The position numbers and the translations under genes were made by a program. From the NCBI RefSeq assembly GCF_023701525.1, contig NZ_JAMQAW010000006.1, positions 181,266-245,265 of the forward strand: a DNA stretch of 64,000 bases. Direction: 5' to 3'. Source of the DNA: Streptomyces albipurpureus. GTDB taxonomy: Bacteria; Actinomycetota; Actinomycetes; Streptomycetales; Streptomycetaceae. Of the stretch, positions 15,301-23,307 are shown piece after piece. The notes beneath the pieces were generated by a model. The model saw only the letters and a list, made by a program, of their open reading frames with translations. It was not told where the DNA came from and ran no database searches. Position 1 is the first letter of the stretch. Each line of letters opens with the position of its first letter.

Positions 15301-16397
15301 TCGGCGAGGCCACGGCCGAGGGCGAGCGGATCAAGACCCATGCCGAGGGGCTCCTCGACGAGGCGCGAAAGTCCGCGGACAAGCGACGGGCCGACGCCGC
15401 CGCACAGGCCGACCAACTCGTCGCCCAGGCGAGTGCCGAGGCAGAGCGGCTGCGGGTCGAGGCCGCTGACACGGTGGGCTCCGCGCAGCAGGCCGCCGAG
15501 CGGATGCGGGGCGAGGCCCGGAAGGTCGTGGCGGACGCCGAGGCGGTGGCCGAGCGGATGCGCACCGATGCGCGGGCGGCGGCCGACCGGACCGTGGACG
15601 AGGCCCGCGAGGCGTCGGCCAAGCGCCGCAGGGACGCGGCTGAACAGGCGGACCAGCTCGTCAACAAGGCTCAGGAGGAGGCGCTGCGGGCCGCGCTGGA
15701 AGCCGAGGAGCAGGCCGACACGATGGTGGGCGCGGCCCGCAAGGAGGCCGAGCGACTGATCGCCGAGGCGACCATCGAGGGCAACTCGCTGGTGGAGAAG
15801 TCCCGTGCGGACGCCGATGAACTGCTGGTGGGTGCGCGTCGGGACTCCACCGCGATCAGGGAGCGCACCGAGGAGTTGCGTGCCCGGGTCGAGGGCGAGA
15901 TCGAGGAGTTGCACGAGCGGGCCCGCCGGGAGACTTCCGAGCAGATGAAGACGACCGGCGAGCGGGTCGACCAGCTGATGACCGCGGCGCGCGAGCAGCG
16001 CGCGGAGGCCGATGCGAAGGCCAAGGACTTGATGTCCGAGACGAACTCGGAGGCGAGCCGGGTCCGCATCGACGCGGTGAAGAGAGCCGAGAGCCTGCTC
16101 AAGGAGGCTGAGCAGAAGAAGGCTGAACTCGTGCGCGAGGGACAGCAGATCAAGGCGGATGCCGAGGTCGAAGCCAAGCGCCTCGTCAGCGACGGCAAGC
16201 GGGAGTTGGACGTCCTCGTGCGGCGCCGCGAGGACATTCAGACCGAGATCTCCCGTGTCCAGGACGTACTGGAGGCGTTGGAGTCCTTCGAAGCGCCTTC
16301 CACCAACAGCAAGGGCTCCAGCGGTTCTTCAGGTGGTGTCAGGGCGGGTGCGACAGCGGGTGCCACCCGTTCGAGTGGCAAGTCGTCAGACGGCTAG
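12393..16397 (+). CDS. scy: Polarisome coiled-coil scaffold protein Scy
   Basis: A 1334-residue protein that is almost entirely Ala/Glu/Arg-rich coiled coil. A short N-terminal head (RGYERQESHRADDDHLSRFEA) resembles the start of Scy of S. coelicolor. Scy assembles at the hyphal tip with DivIVA and FilP, marks new branch sites and influences chromosome segregation. Its rod is known to follow a 51-residue pattern of hendecads plus a heptad. Residues 917-967 and 968-1018 are a near-identical tandem copy of one such unit. The C-terminus is a Ser/Gly/Thr-rich tail. GTG 12393 was chosen by homology; TTG 12363 would add ten residues. filP follows 114 bp downstream. Confidence 0.94.
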   Translation: MRGYERQESHRADDDHLSRFEAEMDRLKTAREKAVQHAEDLGYQVEVLRAKLHEARRSLASRPAYDNADLGYQAEQMLRNAQVQADQMRVDAERELRDARAQTQRILQEHAEHQARLQAELHTEANQRRQRLDQELAERRQTVEAHVNENVAWAEQLRARTESQARRLLDESRAEAEQGLAAARSEAKRLTEEARQRVGSETEAARAEADSLLLRARRDVERMLNAASTQAQEATSHAERLRSSTTAESDQARQQAAELSRVAEQRIQEAEEKLREARAESERVLTEARDSAAKQLTSAESDNEQRTRTAKAEIARLVGEATTEAEALKADAEQILVDARAEAEKQLAAATEKARTAAAEDAAAALAKAARAAEEILTKASEDAQETTRKASAEAERIRGEADAEANRLRGEAAEQADQLKGEAKDDTKEYRAKTVELQEEARRLRGEAEQLRSEAVAEGERIRGEARREAVQQIEEAASSAEGLLTKARTDADELRSAANGDSERVRTEAIERATSLRRQAEETLERTRAEAERLRGEAEELADSVRAAAEQAAVELREDTERAMTARQEEAAQELSRLQQEAESRRQAADEALTEARGHAERVRREAGEEIDRLRAEAGERIRALQAGAEQEAERLRTEAAADAAGARAEAENVAVRLRGEAGAEAERLKSEAKDTADRLRAEAATAAERVGAQAAEALAAAQEEAVRRRREAEGIVDSARHEANQERERAREQSEGLLASARKRVEEAQAEAHRLVAEADQRSTEMVAAAEQTAKQVRDAVAGLHEQAEQEVAGLRSAAEHSAERTRTEAQDEADRIRSDAHAERERAGEDVARLRTRAQEETEAANALAERTVTDAIEESERLRTDTAEYAQRMRTDASNALATAEQDASRTRADARDDANRIRSEAATQADRLVGEATAEGERVRTHAEGLLDEARQSADKRRADAAAQADQLVAQASAEAERLVGEATAEGERIKTHAEGLLDEARKSADKRRADAAAQADQLVAQASAEAERLRVEAADTVGSAQQAAERMRGEARKVVADAEAVAERMRTDARAAADRTVDEAREASAKRRRDAAEQADQLVNKAQEEALRAALEAEEQADTMVGAARKEAERLIAEATIEGNSLVEKSRADADELLVGARRDSTAIRERTEELRARVEGEIEELHERARRETSEQMKTTGERVDQLMTAAREQRAEADAKAKDLMSETNSEASRVRIDAVKRAESLLKEAEQKKAELVREGQQIKADAEVEAKRLVSDGKRELDVLVRRREDIQTEISRVQDVLEALESFEAPSTNSKGSSGSSGGVRAGATAGATRSSGKSSDG
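15141..15446 (+). repeat. Tandem duplication of one 153-bp (51-codon) unit inside scy
   Basis: Units 15141-15293 and 15294-15446 differ at about nine of 153 positions, mostly silent, and begin RLVGEATAEGER in both. The unit length equals one structural repeat of the Scy coiled coil, so the register is preserved. Confidence 0.92.
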
Positions 16398-16511
16398 CCA
16401 CTCAAAAGGCTGGACATTCTCCAGATCAAACCTGTATCCACTCGATGACTCGCCGCTTAGGCCCCTAGGATTCCCTCTATCACCTCACCGGTCTCATTCG
16501 ACAGGAACCCC

Positions 16512-17450
16512 ATGAGCGACACATCCTCCCCATTCGGCTTCGAGCTCGTGCGGCGTGGCTACGACCGCGGCCAGGTGGACGACCGCATTACCAAACTCGT
16601 CGCCGACCGTGATAGTGCGCTGGCGCGCATCACCTCTCTGGAAAAGCGGATCGAGGAACTCCACCTTGAGACGCAGAACGCCCAGGCCCAGGTCACCGAC
16701 GCGGAGCCGTCGTACGCCGGTCTCGGAGCACGCGTGGAGAAGATCCTCCGTCTTGCCGAGGAGGAGGCCAAGGACCTGCGTGAGGAGGCCCGTCGCGCGT
16801 CCGAGCAGCACCGTGAGCTGGCTGAGTCCGCCGCCCAGCAGGTCCGCAACGACGCCGAGTCGTTCGCCGCTGAGCGCAAGGCCAAGGCGGAGGACGAGGG
16901 CGTCCGCATCGTCGAGAAGGCGAAGGGCGACGCCACCCAGCTGCGTACGGAAGCGCAGAAGGACGCGCAGTCCAAGCGCGAGGAGGCGGACGCGCTCTTC
17001 GAGGAGACCCGCGCCAAGGCCGCCCAGGCCGCTGCGGACTTCGAGACCAATCTGGCCAAGCGCCGCGAGCAGTCCGAGCGTGATCTGGCGTCGCGTCAGG
17101 CGAAGGCCGAGAAGCGTCTTGCGGAGATCGAGCACCGCGCGGAGCAGCTGCGGCTGGAGGCCGAGAAGCTGCGTACGGACGCGGAGCGTCGGGCCCGCCA
17201 GACGGTGGAGACCGCGCAGCGCCAGTCCGAGGACATCGTGGCCGACGCCAATGCCAAGGCCGACCGTATCCGCAGCGAATCGGAGCGCGAGCTGGCGGCG
17301 CTCACCAACCGCCGCGACTCCATCAACGCGCAGCTGACGAACGTTCGCGAGATGCTGGCGACGCTGACCGGTGCAGCGGTGGCCGCGGCGGGCAACCCCG
17401 TCGACGACGAGCCGATCTCCCGTGGTGTCCCGGCCCAGCAGTCCCGCTGA
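16512..17450 (+). CDS. filP: Filament-forming coiled-coil protein FilP
   Basis: A 312-residue protein whose start, FGFELVRRGYDRGQVDDRIT, resembles the N-terminal membrane or curvature-targeting segment of DivIVA. A coiled coil runs from about residue 20 to 285 and ends in a short non-helical tail. FilP forms intermediate-filament-like networks behind the hyphal tip, gives mechanical stiffness and interacts with DivIVA and Scy. It lies just downstream of scy with AGGA before the ATG. A hairpin terminator follows 33 bases after the stop. Confidence 0.94.
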   Translation: MSDTSSPFGFELVRRGYDRGQVDDRITKLVADRDSALARITSLEKRIEELHLETQNAQAQVTDAEPSYAGLGARVEKILRLAEEEAKDLREEARRASEQHRELAESAAQQVRNDAESFAAERKAKAEDEGVRIVEKAKGDATQLRTEAQKDAQSKREEADALFEETRAKAAQAAADFETNLAKRREQSERDLASRQAKAEKRLAEIEHRAEQLRLEAEKLRTDAERRARQTVETAQRQSEDIVADANAKADRIRSESERELAALTNRRDSINAQLTNVREMLATLTGAAVAAAGNPVDDEPISRGVPAQQSR

Positions 17451-17482
17451 GCCCAGGCCCACCGGGGCCGCGTAACTGTCAG

Positions 17483-17515
17483 AGCCCCTCGCCGCTCAAG
17501 TGGCGGGGGGCTTTG
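17483..17515 (+). terminator. Terminator after filP
   Basis: AGCCCCTCGCC (17483-17493) pairs with GGCGGGGGGCT (17502-17512, one mismatch or bulge) around an 8-base loop, followed by TTTG. Confidence 0.75.
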
Positions 17516-17518
17516 CGC

Positions 17519-17532
17519 ACACCGTACGGTGT
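17519..17532. promoter_or_regulatory. 14-bp perfect palindrome upstream of an ABC transporter operon
   Basis: ACACCGTACGGTGT ends 4 bp before the ATG at 17537, just after the filP terminator. Its place suggests an operator overlapping the promoter or leader of the ABC genes. No Shine-Dalgarno sequence is present. Confidence 0.5.
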
Positions 17533-17536
17533 CCGC

Positions 17537-18520
17537 ATGATCGAGCTGGATGGCCTCACCAAACACTTCGGTAGCAAAGTAGCCGTCGACCATCTGTCGT
17601 TTCAGGTCAGACCAGGGATGGTGACCGGCTTCCTCGGCCCCAACGGTGCCGGGAAGTCCACGACGATGCGCATGATGCTCGATCTCGATAATCCGACCAG
17701 CGGAAATGTCCGAATCGACGGCAAGCGCTATCGGGAACTGGACGAGCCGCTGAAGTACATTGGCGCGCTTCTAGACGCCAAGGCCATGCACGGTGGACGC
17801 AGCGCCTACAACAATCTCCTCTGTCTGGCGCAGGCGAACCGCATCCCGACCGCCCGGGTTGATCAAGTGCTGGACGTCGTGGGTCTCACTCCGGTGGCAC
17901 GGAAGAAGTCGAAGGGCTTCTCGCTCGGCATGGGCCAGCGTCTGGGTATCGCCTCCGCCCTACTCGGCGACCCCGAGATCCTGATGTTCGACGAGCCGGT
18001 GAACGGACTGGACCCCGAGGGCATCCACTGGATTCGCAATCTGATGAAGTCTCTGGCGTCCGAAGGGCGCACCATCTTCGTCTCCTCGCATCTGATGAGC
18101 GAGATGGCGCTGACCGCCGATCACCTCATTGTGATCGGGCAGGGGAAGCTGCTGGCGGACACCTCGATGGCGGACTTCATCCACGAGAATTCCCGCAGTT
18201 TCGTACGGCTGCGCTCACCCCAGCGGGAGCGGCTGCGGGAGGTGCTGCGCGAGTCGGGTCTCACGGCCGTGGAGGCGGGGTCCGGGACGGTGGAGATCGA
18301 CGGCGCCACCACCGAGGAGTTGGGTGAACTGGCGGCCCGTCACCAGATCACGCTGCATGAGCTGAGCTCTCAGCGCGCCTCACTGGAGGAGGCGTTTATG
18401 CAGATGACGGCCGGCTCGGTGGAGTACCACGCCCACGGTACGAGCCATGCCGGGCCGCCGTCCGACCAGCAGCCGGGTCCCCAGTGGGGCCAGAGCTACC
18501 AGAGCGACAAGGGAGCCTGA
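17537..18520 (+). CDS. ABC transporter ATP-binding protein (exporter 1)
   Basis: A 327-residue ATPase of the multidrug/antibiotic exporter class. Walker A is GPNGAGKST, the signature is [10 protein letters not shown], and Walker B is [16 protein letters not shown]. The H-loop is in [10 protein letters not shown]. The C-terminal region carries an extra domain and a hydrophilic Gly/Pro/His tail (about 295-327). It is followed 3 bp later by its permease. A close paralogue lies at 19593-20741, so the locus holds two exporter pairs. The substrate is unknown. ATG 17537 was preferred because it begins directly with the conserved [12 protein letters not shown]. Confidence 0.9.
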   Translation: MIELDGLTKHFGSKVAVDHLSFQVRPGMVTGFLGPNGAGKSTTMRMMLDLDNPTSGNVRIDGKRYRELDEPLKYIGALLDAKAMHGGRSAYNNLLCLAQANRIPTARVDQVLDVVGLTPVARKKSKGFSLGMGQRLGIASALLGDPEILMFDEPVNGLDPEGIHWIRNLMKSLASEGRTIFVSSHLMSEMALTADHLIVIGQGKLLADTSMADFIHENSRSFVRLRSPQRERLREVLRESGLTAVEAGSGTVEIDGATTEELGELAARHQITLHELSSQRASLEEAFMQMTAGSVEYHAHGTSHAGPPSDQQPGPQWGQSYQSDKGA

Positions 18521-18523
18521 CCC

Positions 18524-19303
18524 ATGGCCTCGGTACCCGCGGTCCTCCAGTCCGAGTGGACCAAGATCCGTACTGTCTCCTCGACGACCTGGACGCTGGT
18601 GAGCGCGTTCGTGGTGACGGTCGCCCTGAGCGCGGCGCTGTGCGCGCTGACGAAGGCGACCTTCGATGACCTCAGCCGGGAGGAGCAGTTCACCTTCGAC
18701 CCCACCCTCTTCAGCTTCTCCGGGATGATCCTGGGCCAGCTGGCCATGGTGGTGTTCGGGGTGCTGGTGGTGGGCACGGAGTACAGCTCCGGGATGATCC
18801 GCACCTCACTCGCCGCCGTACCGCAGCGAGCGACCTTCCTCTTCAGCAAGATCGCCGTGGCGACGGCACTGGCCCTGGTCGTCGGAATGGCGACCAGTTT
18901 CGCCTCCTTCTTCATCGGCCAGGCACTCCTTGGTGAACATCGCACAACGATCGGTGCGGACAACGTGCTGCGCGCGGTGATCGGCGGCGGCCTCTATATG
19001 GGCCTGATCGCCCTGTTCTCCATGGCGGTGGCGACGATGCTGCGCAGCTCCATCCTGTCGCTGGGCATTCTGATGCCGTTCTTCTTCCTGGTCTCCCAGA
19101 TCCTCGCCTCGGTCCCGAAGGCGAAGGATGTCGCCCGCTACTTCCCCGACCAGGCCGGCTCCAAGATCATGCAGGTGCTCCCGGACGCCATGGGCGGCAA
19201 TGAGGCGCCCTACGGCCCCTGGGGCGGACTGGGCATCATGGTGATCTGGGTCGTGGCGGCCCTGATCGGCGCCTACCTCGTACTGAAGAAGCGCGACGCC
19301 TGA
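18524..19303 (+). CDS. ABC transporter permease (exporter 1)
   Basis: A 259-residue ABC-2 type permease with six predicted membrane helices. The N-terminal LQSEWTKIRTVSSTTWTL is the amphipathic motif common to streptomycete permeases of this group, and VVGTEYSSGMIRTSLAA is a conserved cytoplasmic loop. Glycine-rich helices GLYMGLIALFSMAVATMLR and GLGIMVIWVVAALIGAYLVL follow. It starts 3 bp after the ATPase stop and must form a transporter with it. The same signature occurs in the permease at 20738-21565, which confirms duplication of the pair. Confidence 0.9.
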   Translation: MASVPAVLQSEWTKIRTVSSTTWTLVSAFVVTVALSAALCALTKATFDDLSREEQFTFDPTLFSFSGMILGQLAMVVFGVLVVGTEYSSGMIRTSLAAVPQRATFLFSKIAVATALALVVGMATSFASFFIGQALLGEHRTTIGADNVLRAVIGGGLYMGLIALFSMAVATMLRSSILSLGILMPFFFLVSQILASVPKAKDVARYFPDQAGSKIMQVLPDAMGGNEAPYGPWGGLGIMVIWVVAALIGAYLVLKKRDA

Positions 19304-19491
19304 CGTCATCCGTACGGGGGCTGGCCGGGGCCGCGACCGCGGCGGCCCGGCCGGCTGTCGTCACCGCGCTGGCCTCGGGCCGAACGGGGCGCCCACCCGC
19401 GATCTCATGACGTTCCGCGACGGGGCGGTGACTTCCTGCTCCAGCAGGAGCTCAGCCGTCCGCGCACCCTCCTGGCCGAAGGATTACCGCC

Positions 19492-19525
19492 TAGGAGGAA
19501 CCGCGGAGAAAAAGTTATCCTCCTA
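19492..19525. promoter_or_regulatory. Inverted repeat TAGGAGGA/TCCTCCTA upstream of exporter 2
   Basis: Eight-base arms (19492-19499 and 19518-19525) are separated by 18 bp with the A/T-rich AGAAAAAGTTA. It lies about 70 bp before the ATPase start at 19593. It could be an operator. Confidence 0.4.
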
Positions 19526-19592
19526 ACTCTAACGGGGGGCATGTGGCTGGCTGGCCTAGGCCCCGATGACCAGAAGTCGATGGGGCTGGAGA

Positions 19593-20741
19593 ATGATCGA
19601 GGCAGTCGGGCTGACCAAGCGCTATGGCGCGAAGACAGCCGTGTACAACCTTTCTTTTCACGTGAGGCCCGGTGCCGTCACCGGTTTCCTCGGGCCCAAT
19701 GGCGCAGGCAAGTCCACCACCATGCGGATGATTCTGGGACTGGACAATCCCACCGCGGGCTCGGTCACGGTCGGCGGGCAGCCTTTCCGGCAGACGCCGA
19801 ACGCTCCCCGGCAGGTCGGAGCGTTGCTTGACGCCAAGGCCGTGCACGGTGGGCGCAGCGCACGCAACCATCTGTTGTCGTTGGCGCAGCTCTCCGGAAT
19901 CCCGGCCCGCCGGGTGGATGAGGTGCTCGGTGTCGTCGGCCTCCAGGAGGTGGCCAAGAAGCGCTCCAAGGGCTTCTCCCTCGGTATGGGACAGCGCCTG
20001 GGCATCGCGGCGGCGCTGCTCGGTGACCCCCAGGTGCTGCTCTTCGACGAGCCGGTCAACGGACTGGACCCGGAGGGCATCCTGTGGGTCCGCAACCTGA
20101 TGAAGCAGCTCGCCTCCGAGGGCCGCACGGTCTTCGTCTCCTCGCATCTGATGAGTGAGATGGCCGTGACCGCCGACCATCTCATCGTGATCGGTCGGGG
20201 TCAGCTGCTGTCGGACATGAGCGTCAGGGACTTCATCTCGGCGAACTCCGCCGACTTCGCCCGGGTGCGTACGCCGGACACCGAGCCGCAACTGCGCGAG
20301 AAGCTGTCCGCGGCGCTGAGCGAGGCCGGGGCGCATGTCGTGCCCGAGCCGGACGGCGGGCTGCGGGTCATGGGGCTGCCGCTGCCGCGCATCAGTGATC
20401 TGGCGCATGGCGCGGACGTCCGGCTGTGGGAGTTGTCGCCGCACCAGGCCTCGCTGGAAGAGGCGTATATGCGGATGACGCAGGGCGCGGTGGACTACCG
20501 CTCCACGACGGACCAGAAGGCGGGGCTGATGCAGCAGCCTCAGCCGGGGTACGGACCGCCGGCGCAGCAGGTTCCCGATGTGCCGCAGCAGGGCTGGTAC
20601 GCACCACCGCCGCCGCAGCCGGGCCAGCATCCCTACGCGGCTCCGGCCGCCGATCCCCGGCTGCCGGCGGGCCCGGCAGCCGCGGTTCCCGCCGCCGCGC
20701 CCGCACCCGCCGATCCGACCAAGCCCGAGGACCCGCGATGA
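19593..20741 (+). CDS. ABC transporter ATP-binding protein (exporter 2)
   Basis: A 382-residue ATPase closely similar to the one at 17537 ([61 protein letters not shown]). It differs by a long C-terminal extension of about 75 residues rich in Pro, Ala and Gln (PQPGYGPPAQQVPDVPQQGW and following), probably disordered. ATG 19593 follows CTGGAGA; an upstream in-frame ATG at 19566 adds nine residues. It overlaps the permease gene by 4 bp (ATGA). The substrate is unknown. Confidence 0.9.
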   Translation: MIEAVGLTKRYGAKTAVYNLSFHVRPGAVTGFLGPNGAGKSTTMRMILGLDNPTAGSVTVGGQPFRQTPNAPRQVGALLDAKAVHGGRSARNHLLSLAQLSGIPARRVDEVLGVVGLQEVAKKRSKGFSLGMGQRLGIAAALLGDPQVLLFDEPVNGLDPEGILWVRNLMKQLASEGRTVFVSSHLMSEMAVTADHLIVIGRGQLLSDMSVRDFISANSADFARVRTPDTEPQLREKLSAALSEAGAHVVPEPDGGLRVMGLPLPRISDLAHGADVRLWELSPHQASLEEAYMRMTQGAVDYRSTTDQKAGLMQQPQPGYGPPAQQVPDVPQQGWYAPPPPQPGQHPYAAPAADPRLPAGPAAAVPAAAPAPADPTKPEDPR

Positions 20742-21565
20742 CCACCCCCTACCAGCACCAAGGCGCACCCGGCGCCGTCTACTCCTCGCCGATCCCGATC
20801 CGCCGGGCCCATCTCGGTGACGCCATCGCGTCGGAGTGGACCAAGATCCGTTCCGTTCGGTCGACGATCTGGACGCTCAGCGTCATGGCCCTGCTTCTCG
20901 TGGGCATCGGGCTCGCCGTCGCGGCGGCCATCACCACCAGCGACGCCAATGTGGAGGATCAGCCGATCCTGTCGCTCGGCTTCTTCGGGGTGCTCCTCGG
21001 CAGCCTGTGTGTGATGACGCTCGGTGTGCTGACCGTCGCGTCCGAGTACGGCACCGGAATGATCAGGACCACGCTGACGGCGTGCCCCACTCGGGGACGG
21101 GTGCTGACCGCCAAGGCGATCGTCTTCTTCGCGCTCGTCTTCACCGTGACCTTGGCGCTCACCCTCTTCGTCGGCGTGGCCCAGGTGGCGATCATCGACC
21201 AGGGGTCTCCGACGACCCAGGAGTGGTTGCGCTCCACCCTCGGTGTCAGCCTCTACCTCGCGCTGCTCGGTCTGCTCTCGCTGGCCGTGGGCTCCATGAT
21301 CCGGCACTCCGCCGGTGCGATCACGATCATGATCGGTCTGGTGCTGCTGCCGCTGGTGATGGCCATGTTCATGTTCACCGAGTCACTGTCCTGGCTCCAG
21401 GACGCGCTGCTGGAGTACTCGATCCCCAGCCAGCTCGGTGTGCTCTACGACAACTCGGTGACCCAGTCAGGCCCCATGGGCTGGGAACCGCTGTGGATCA
21501 TGCTGGGGATCGCCGCCGTCGCGCTGGGAGCCGCGTACACCATGCTGAACTCCCGCGACGTCTAG
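20738..21565 (+). CDS. ABC transporter permease (exporter 2)
   Basis: A 275-residue ABC-2 permease with six predicted helices. IASEWTKIRSVRSTIWTLSV and TVASEYGTGMIRTTLTA match the permease at 18524. The first 30 residues are a soluble, Pro-rich extension (TTPYQHQGAPGAVYSSPIPI), perhaps a partner of the ATPase tail. Translation is coupled through the 4-base overlap with the ATPase stop. Confidence 0.9.
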   Translation: MTTPYQHQGAPGAVYSSPIPIRRAHLGDAIASEWTKIRSVRSTIWTLSVMALLLVGIGLAVAAAITTSDANVEDQPILSLGFFGVLLGSLCVMTLGVLTVASEYGTGMIRTTLTACPTRGRVLTAKAIVFFALVFTVTLALTLFVGVAQVAIIDQGSPTTQEWLRSTLGVSLYLALLGLLSLAVGSMIRHSAGAITIMIGLVLLPLVMAMFMFTESLSWLQDALLEYSIPSQLGVLYDNSVTQSGPMGWEPLWIMLGIAAVALGAAYTMLNSRDV

Positions 21566-21607
21566 GGACGTTCTCCCAGCGCCACCCACGCGTTGAGTGC
21601 TGGGGAT

Positions 21608-21937
21608 TCAGTGCTTGGGAGCGTTTCGGGACCGCTGCACCCGCGAGGTGCGGCGGTCCTTCGCGTTCCAGCACGCCTTGTGCCAGTGCCGTCGGTCCTC
21701 CACACCGCCGTGCTGCGGCCAGGCCACCACATGGGGCATCCCGGACGGGATCTCCTGGTCGCACCCGGGGCAGCGGTACCGCTTGCCCGCGGCGCTCGCA
21801 CCGGCCACATGGCGGACGGACCACTCCTCGTCCTGCCAGGACTCGGTGCGGCCAAAGCCGCCGTACCTGTCGCCCAGTTCACCGGGGGGCGCGGAGGGGT
21901 TGTCGCCGCCCTTGGGGCGGTTGCGGCGCGGGGACAC
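21608..21937 (-). CDS. Small zinc-ribbon-like protein
   Basis: A 109-residue soluble protein starting at GTG 21937 (SPRRNRPKGGDNPSAPPGEL). Its core is EEWSVRHVAGASAAGKRYRC followed by CPGC, then HVVAWP, HWHKACW and a basic tail. CPGC plus the His/Cys group could hold one zinc ion. The N-terminal third is Pro/Gly-rich and likely disordered. The protein appears conserved in streptomycetes, sometimes labelled an ATP/GTP-binding protein, though no P-loop is present here. Its stop converges on the exporter 2 permease. Upstream in-frame GTG codons to 22015 are less likely starts. Confidence 0.78.
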   Translation of the reverse strand: MSPRRNRPKGGDNPSAPPGELGDRYGGFGRTESWQDEEWSVRHVAGASAAGKRYRCPGCDQEIPSGMPHVVAWPQHGGVEDRRHWHKACWNAKDRRTSRVQRSRNAPKH

Positions 21938-22155
21938 GTGATACCTCACGGGGCAAGTACGGACGATTGCTGTCGAGTCCAGCCTACGGTCCACGGTTGG
22001 GGGTACACGTCCCACTCAGTGTGAGAGCGGGCCACTCCTCAGGAGCAGTTACCGGAAAATCGCAAGAACTTCACTTTGGGCCGTGCCTTTGGCACGTGTC
22101 AGACGTTATTGCCACCAGGGGGAGTGACGCGTCGGCCGCAAGGAGGCAGAAGGCG

Positions 22156-23187
22156 ATGCGCGTGGGTACGTTCGTACTGGCAGCCCAGTTCCCGGGCCAG
22201 GGACAGGGGGAGGCCCTACATCGGGCGGTGCGATCCGCGGAAGTCGCGGAGGAGTCCGGATTGGACTCGGTCTGGCTCGCGGAGCACCACTTCGTGCCCT
22301 ACGGCGTATGCCCTTCCGCGGTGACACTCGCCGCGCTCCTCCTCGGCCGCACCCGACGCATCCGGGTGGGTACGGCGGTGACCGTGCTCCCCAGCGTCCA
22401 TCCGGTGGCGCTGGGCGAGCAGGCGGCACTGCTCCATCTCACCAGCGGTGGCAGGTTCTCCCTGGGCGTGGGCCGCGGCGGGCCCTGGATCGACCTGGAG
22501 GTCTTCGGCTCCGGTCTGAGCGCCTATGAGTCCGGGTTTCCCGAGTCCCTGGAGTTGCTGCTGCGCTGGCTGAGGGAGCCGAGCGTCAGCGCGCGCGGTG
22601 AGCGGTTCTCCTTCCGGGAGGTAGCGGTCGTCCCCAGAGCCCAGGAACTCATCGGCGGACCACCGCAGGGCCCCGAAGTGATCGTTGCGTGCACCTCCCC
22701 GAAGAGTGTGCGGCTGGCCGCCGAGCAGGGGCTGCCCATGCTGTTGGGAATGCACTGCGGTGATGCGGAGAAGGCGGAGATGGTCGCGCTGTGGCGCAGC
22801 CATGCGCTGGCGTGCGGTCGGCCGCCCGAGGAGGTGGCCCAGGTCGCACATGTCTCGGCGGGGGTGGCCCAGATCGCGGACACCACGACGGAAGCGGCAG
22901 AGGTCCTCGTCAAGGCCATGCCCGGCTGGCTCAAGCAAGGGCTGGACGCCCACATCACGGTCGATGGACGGCGCCGGGTGATGCGTGACCCCGTGGCCTA
23001 TACGGAGATGCTCTGCGCGCTGCATCCGGTCGGCCCACCGAGGCTCGCCGCGGATCGCATCGCCGCCACCGCCGAACTGACGGGCATCACCCGCTTCGCC
23101 CTGCTGACCGAGGGGTCGGGTGATCTTGCCACCACGGAGGAGAACCTGCGCACCCTCGGGTCGGACGTGCTCCCTCTGCTGAGCTGA
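22156..23187 (+). CDS. LLM-class (luciferase-like) flavin-dependent oxidoreductase
   Basis: A 343-residue bacterial-luciferase-family TIM barrel. RVGTFVLAAQFPGQGQGEAL starts the barrel, and SGLDSVWLAEHHFVPYGVCP carries the conserved AEHHF segment. RTRRIRVGTAVTVLPSVHPV and ALLHLTSGGRFSLGVGRGGP are the FMN/F420-binding loops. Members are FMN- or F420-dependent monooxygenases or dehydrogenases; substrate and cofactor cannot be told from sequence. It is monocistronic between the zinc-ribbon gene (divergent) and a convergent conserved gene. Confidence 0.88.
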   Translation: MRVGTFVLAAQFPGQGQGEALHRAVRSAEVAEESGLDSVWLAEHHFVPYGVCPSAVTLAALLLGRTRRIRVGTAVTVLPSVHPVALGEQAALLHLTSGGRFSLGVGRGGPWIDLEVFGSGLSAYESGFPESLELLLRWLREPSVSARGERFSFREVAVVPRAQELIGGPPQGPEVIVACTSPKSVRLAAEQGLPMLLGMHCGDAEKAEMVALWRSHALACGRPPEEVAQVAHVSAGVAQIADTTTEAAEVLVKAMPGWLKQGLDAHITVDGRRRVMRDPVAYTEMLCALHPVGPPRLAADRIAATAELTGITRFALLTEGSGDLATTEENLRTLGSDVLPLLS

Positions 23188-23307
23188 TCCGCCGCCTTCG
23201 AGAACGGGGCGGGGCCGGACCCGGCGGTCATGCTCACTGTTCAGGCCCCATGCTGCCGCTCCGGCATCAGTCACGGCTCCCGCGATGCGGAGCGGCAGCA
23301 AAAGACA

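Noticed and set aside
12906..15914. 1002-residue minus-strand frame opposite scy
   Set aside because: It is the antisense shadow of the repetitive Glu/Ala/Arg codons of scy, and its Leu/Gly-rich repeats have no independent support.
20836..23187. 783-residue frame running through the permease, zinc-ribbon and LLM oxidoreductase region
   Set aside because: Only its last 343 codons, from ATG 22156, match a real family. The preceding part is a frame-shifted shadow of the permease gene.
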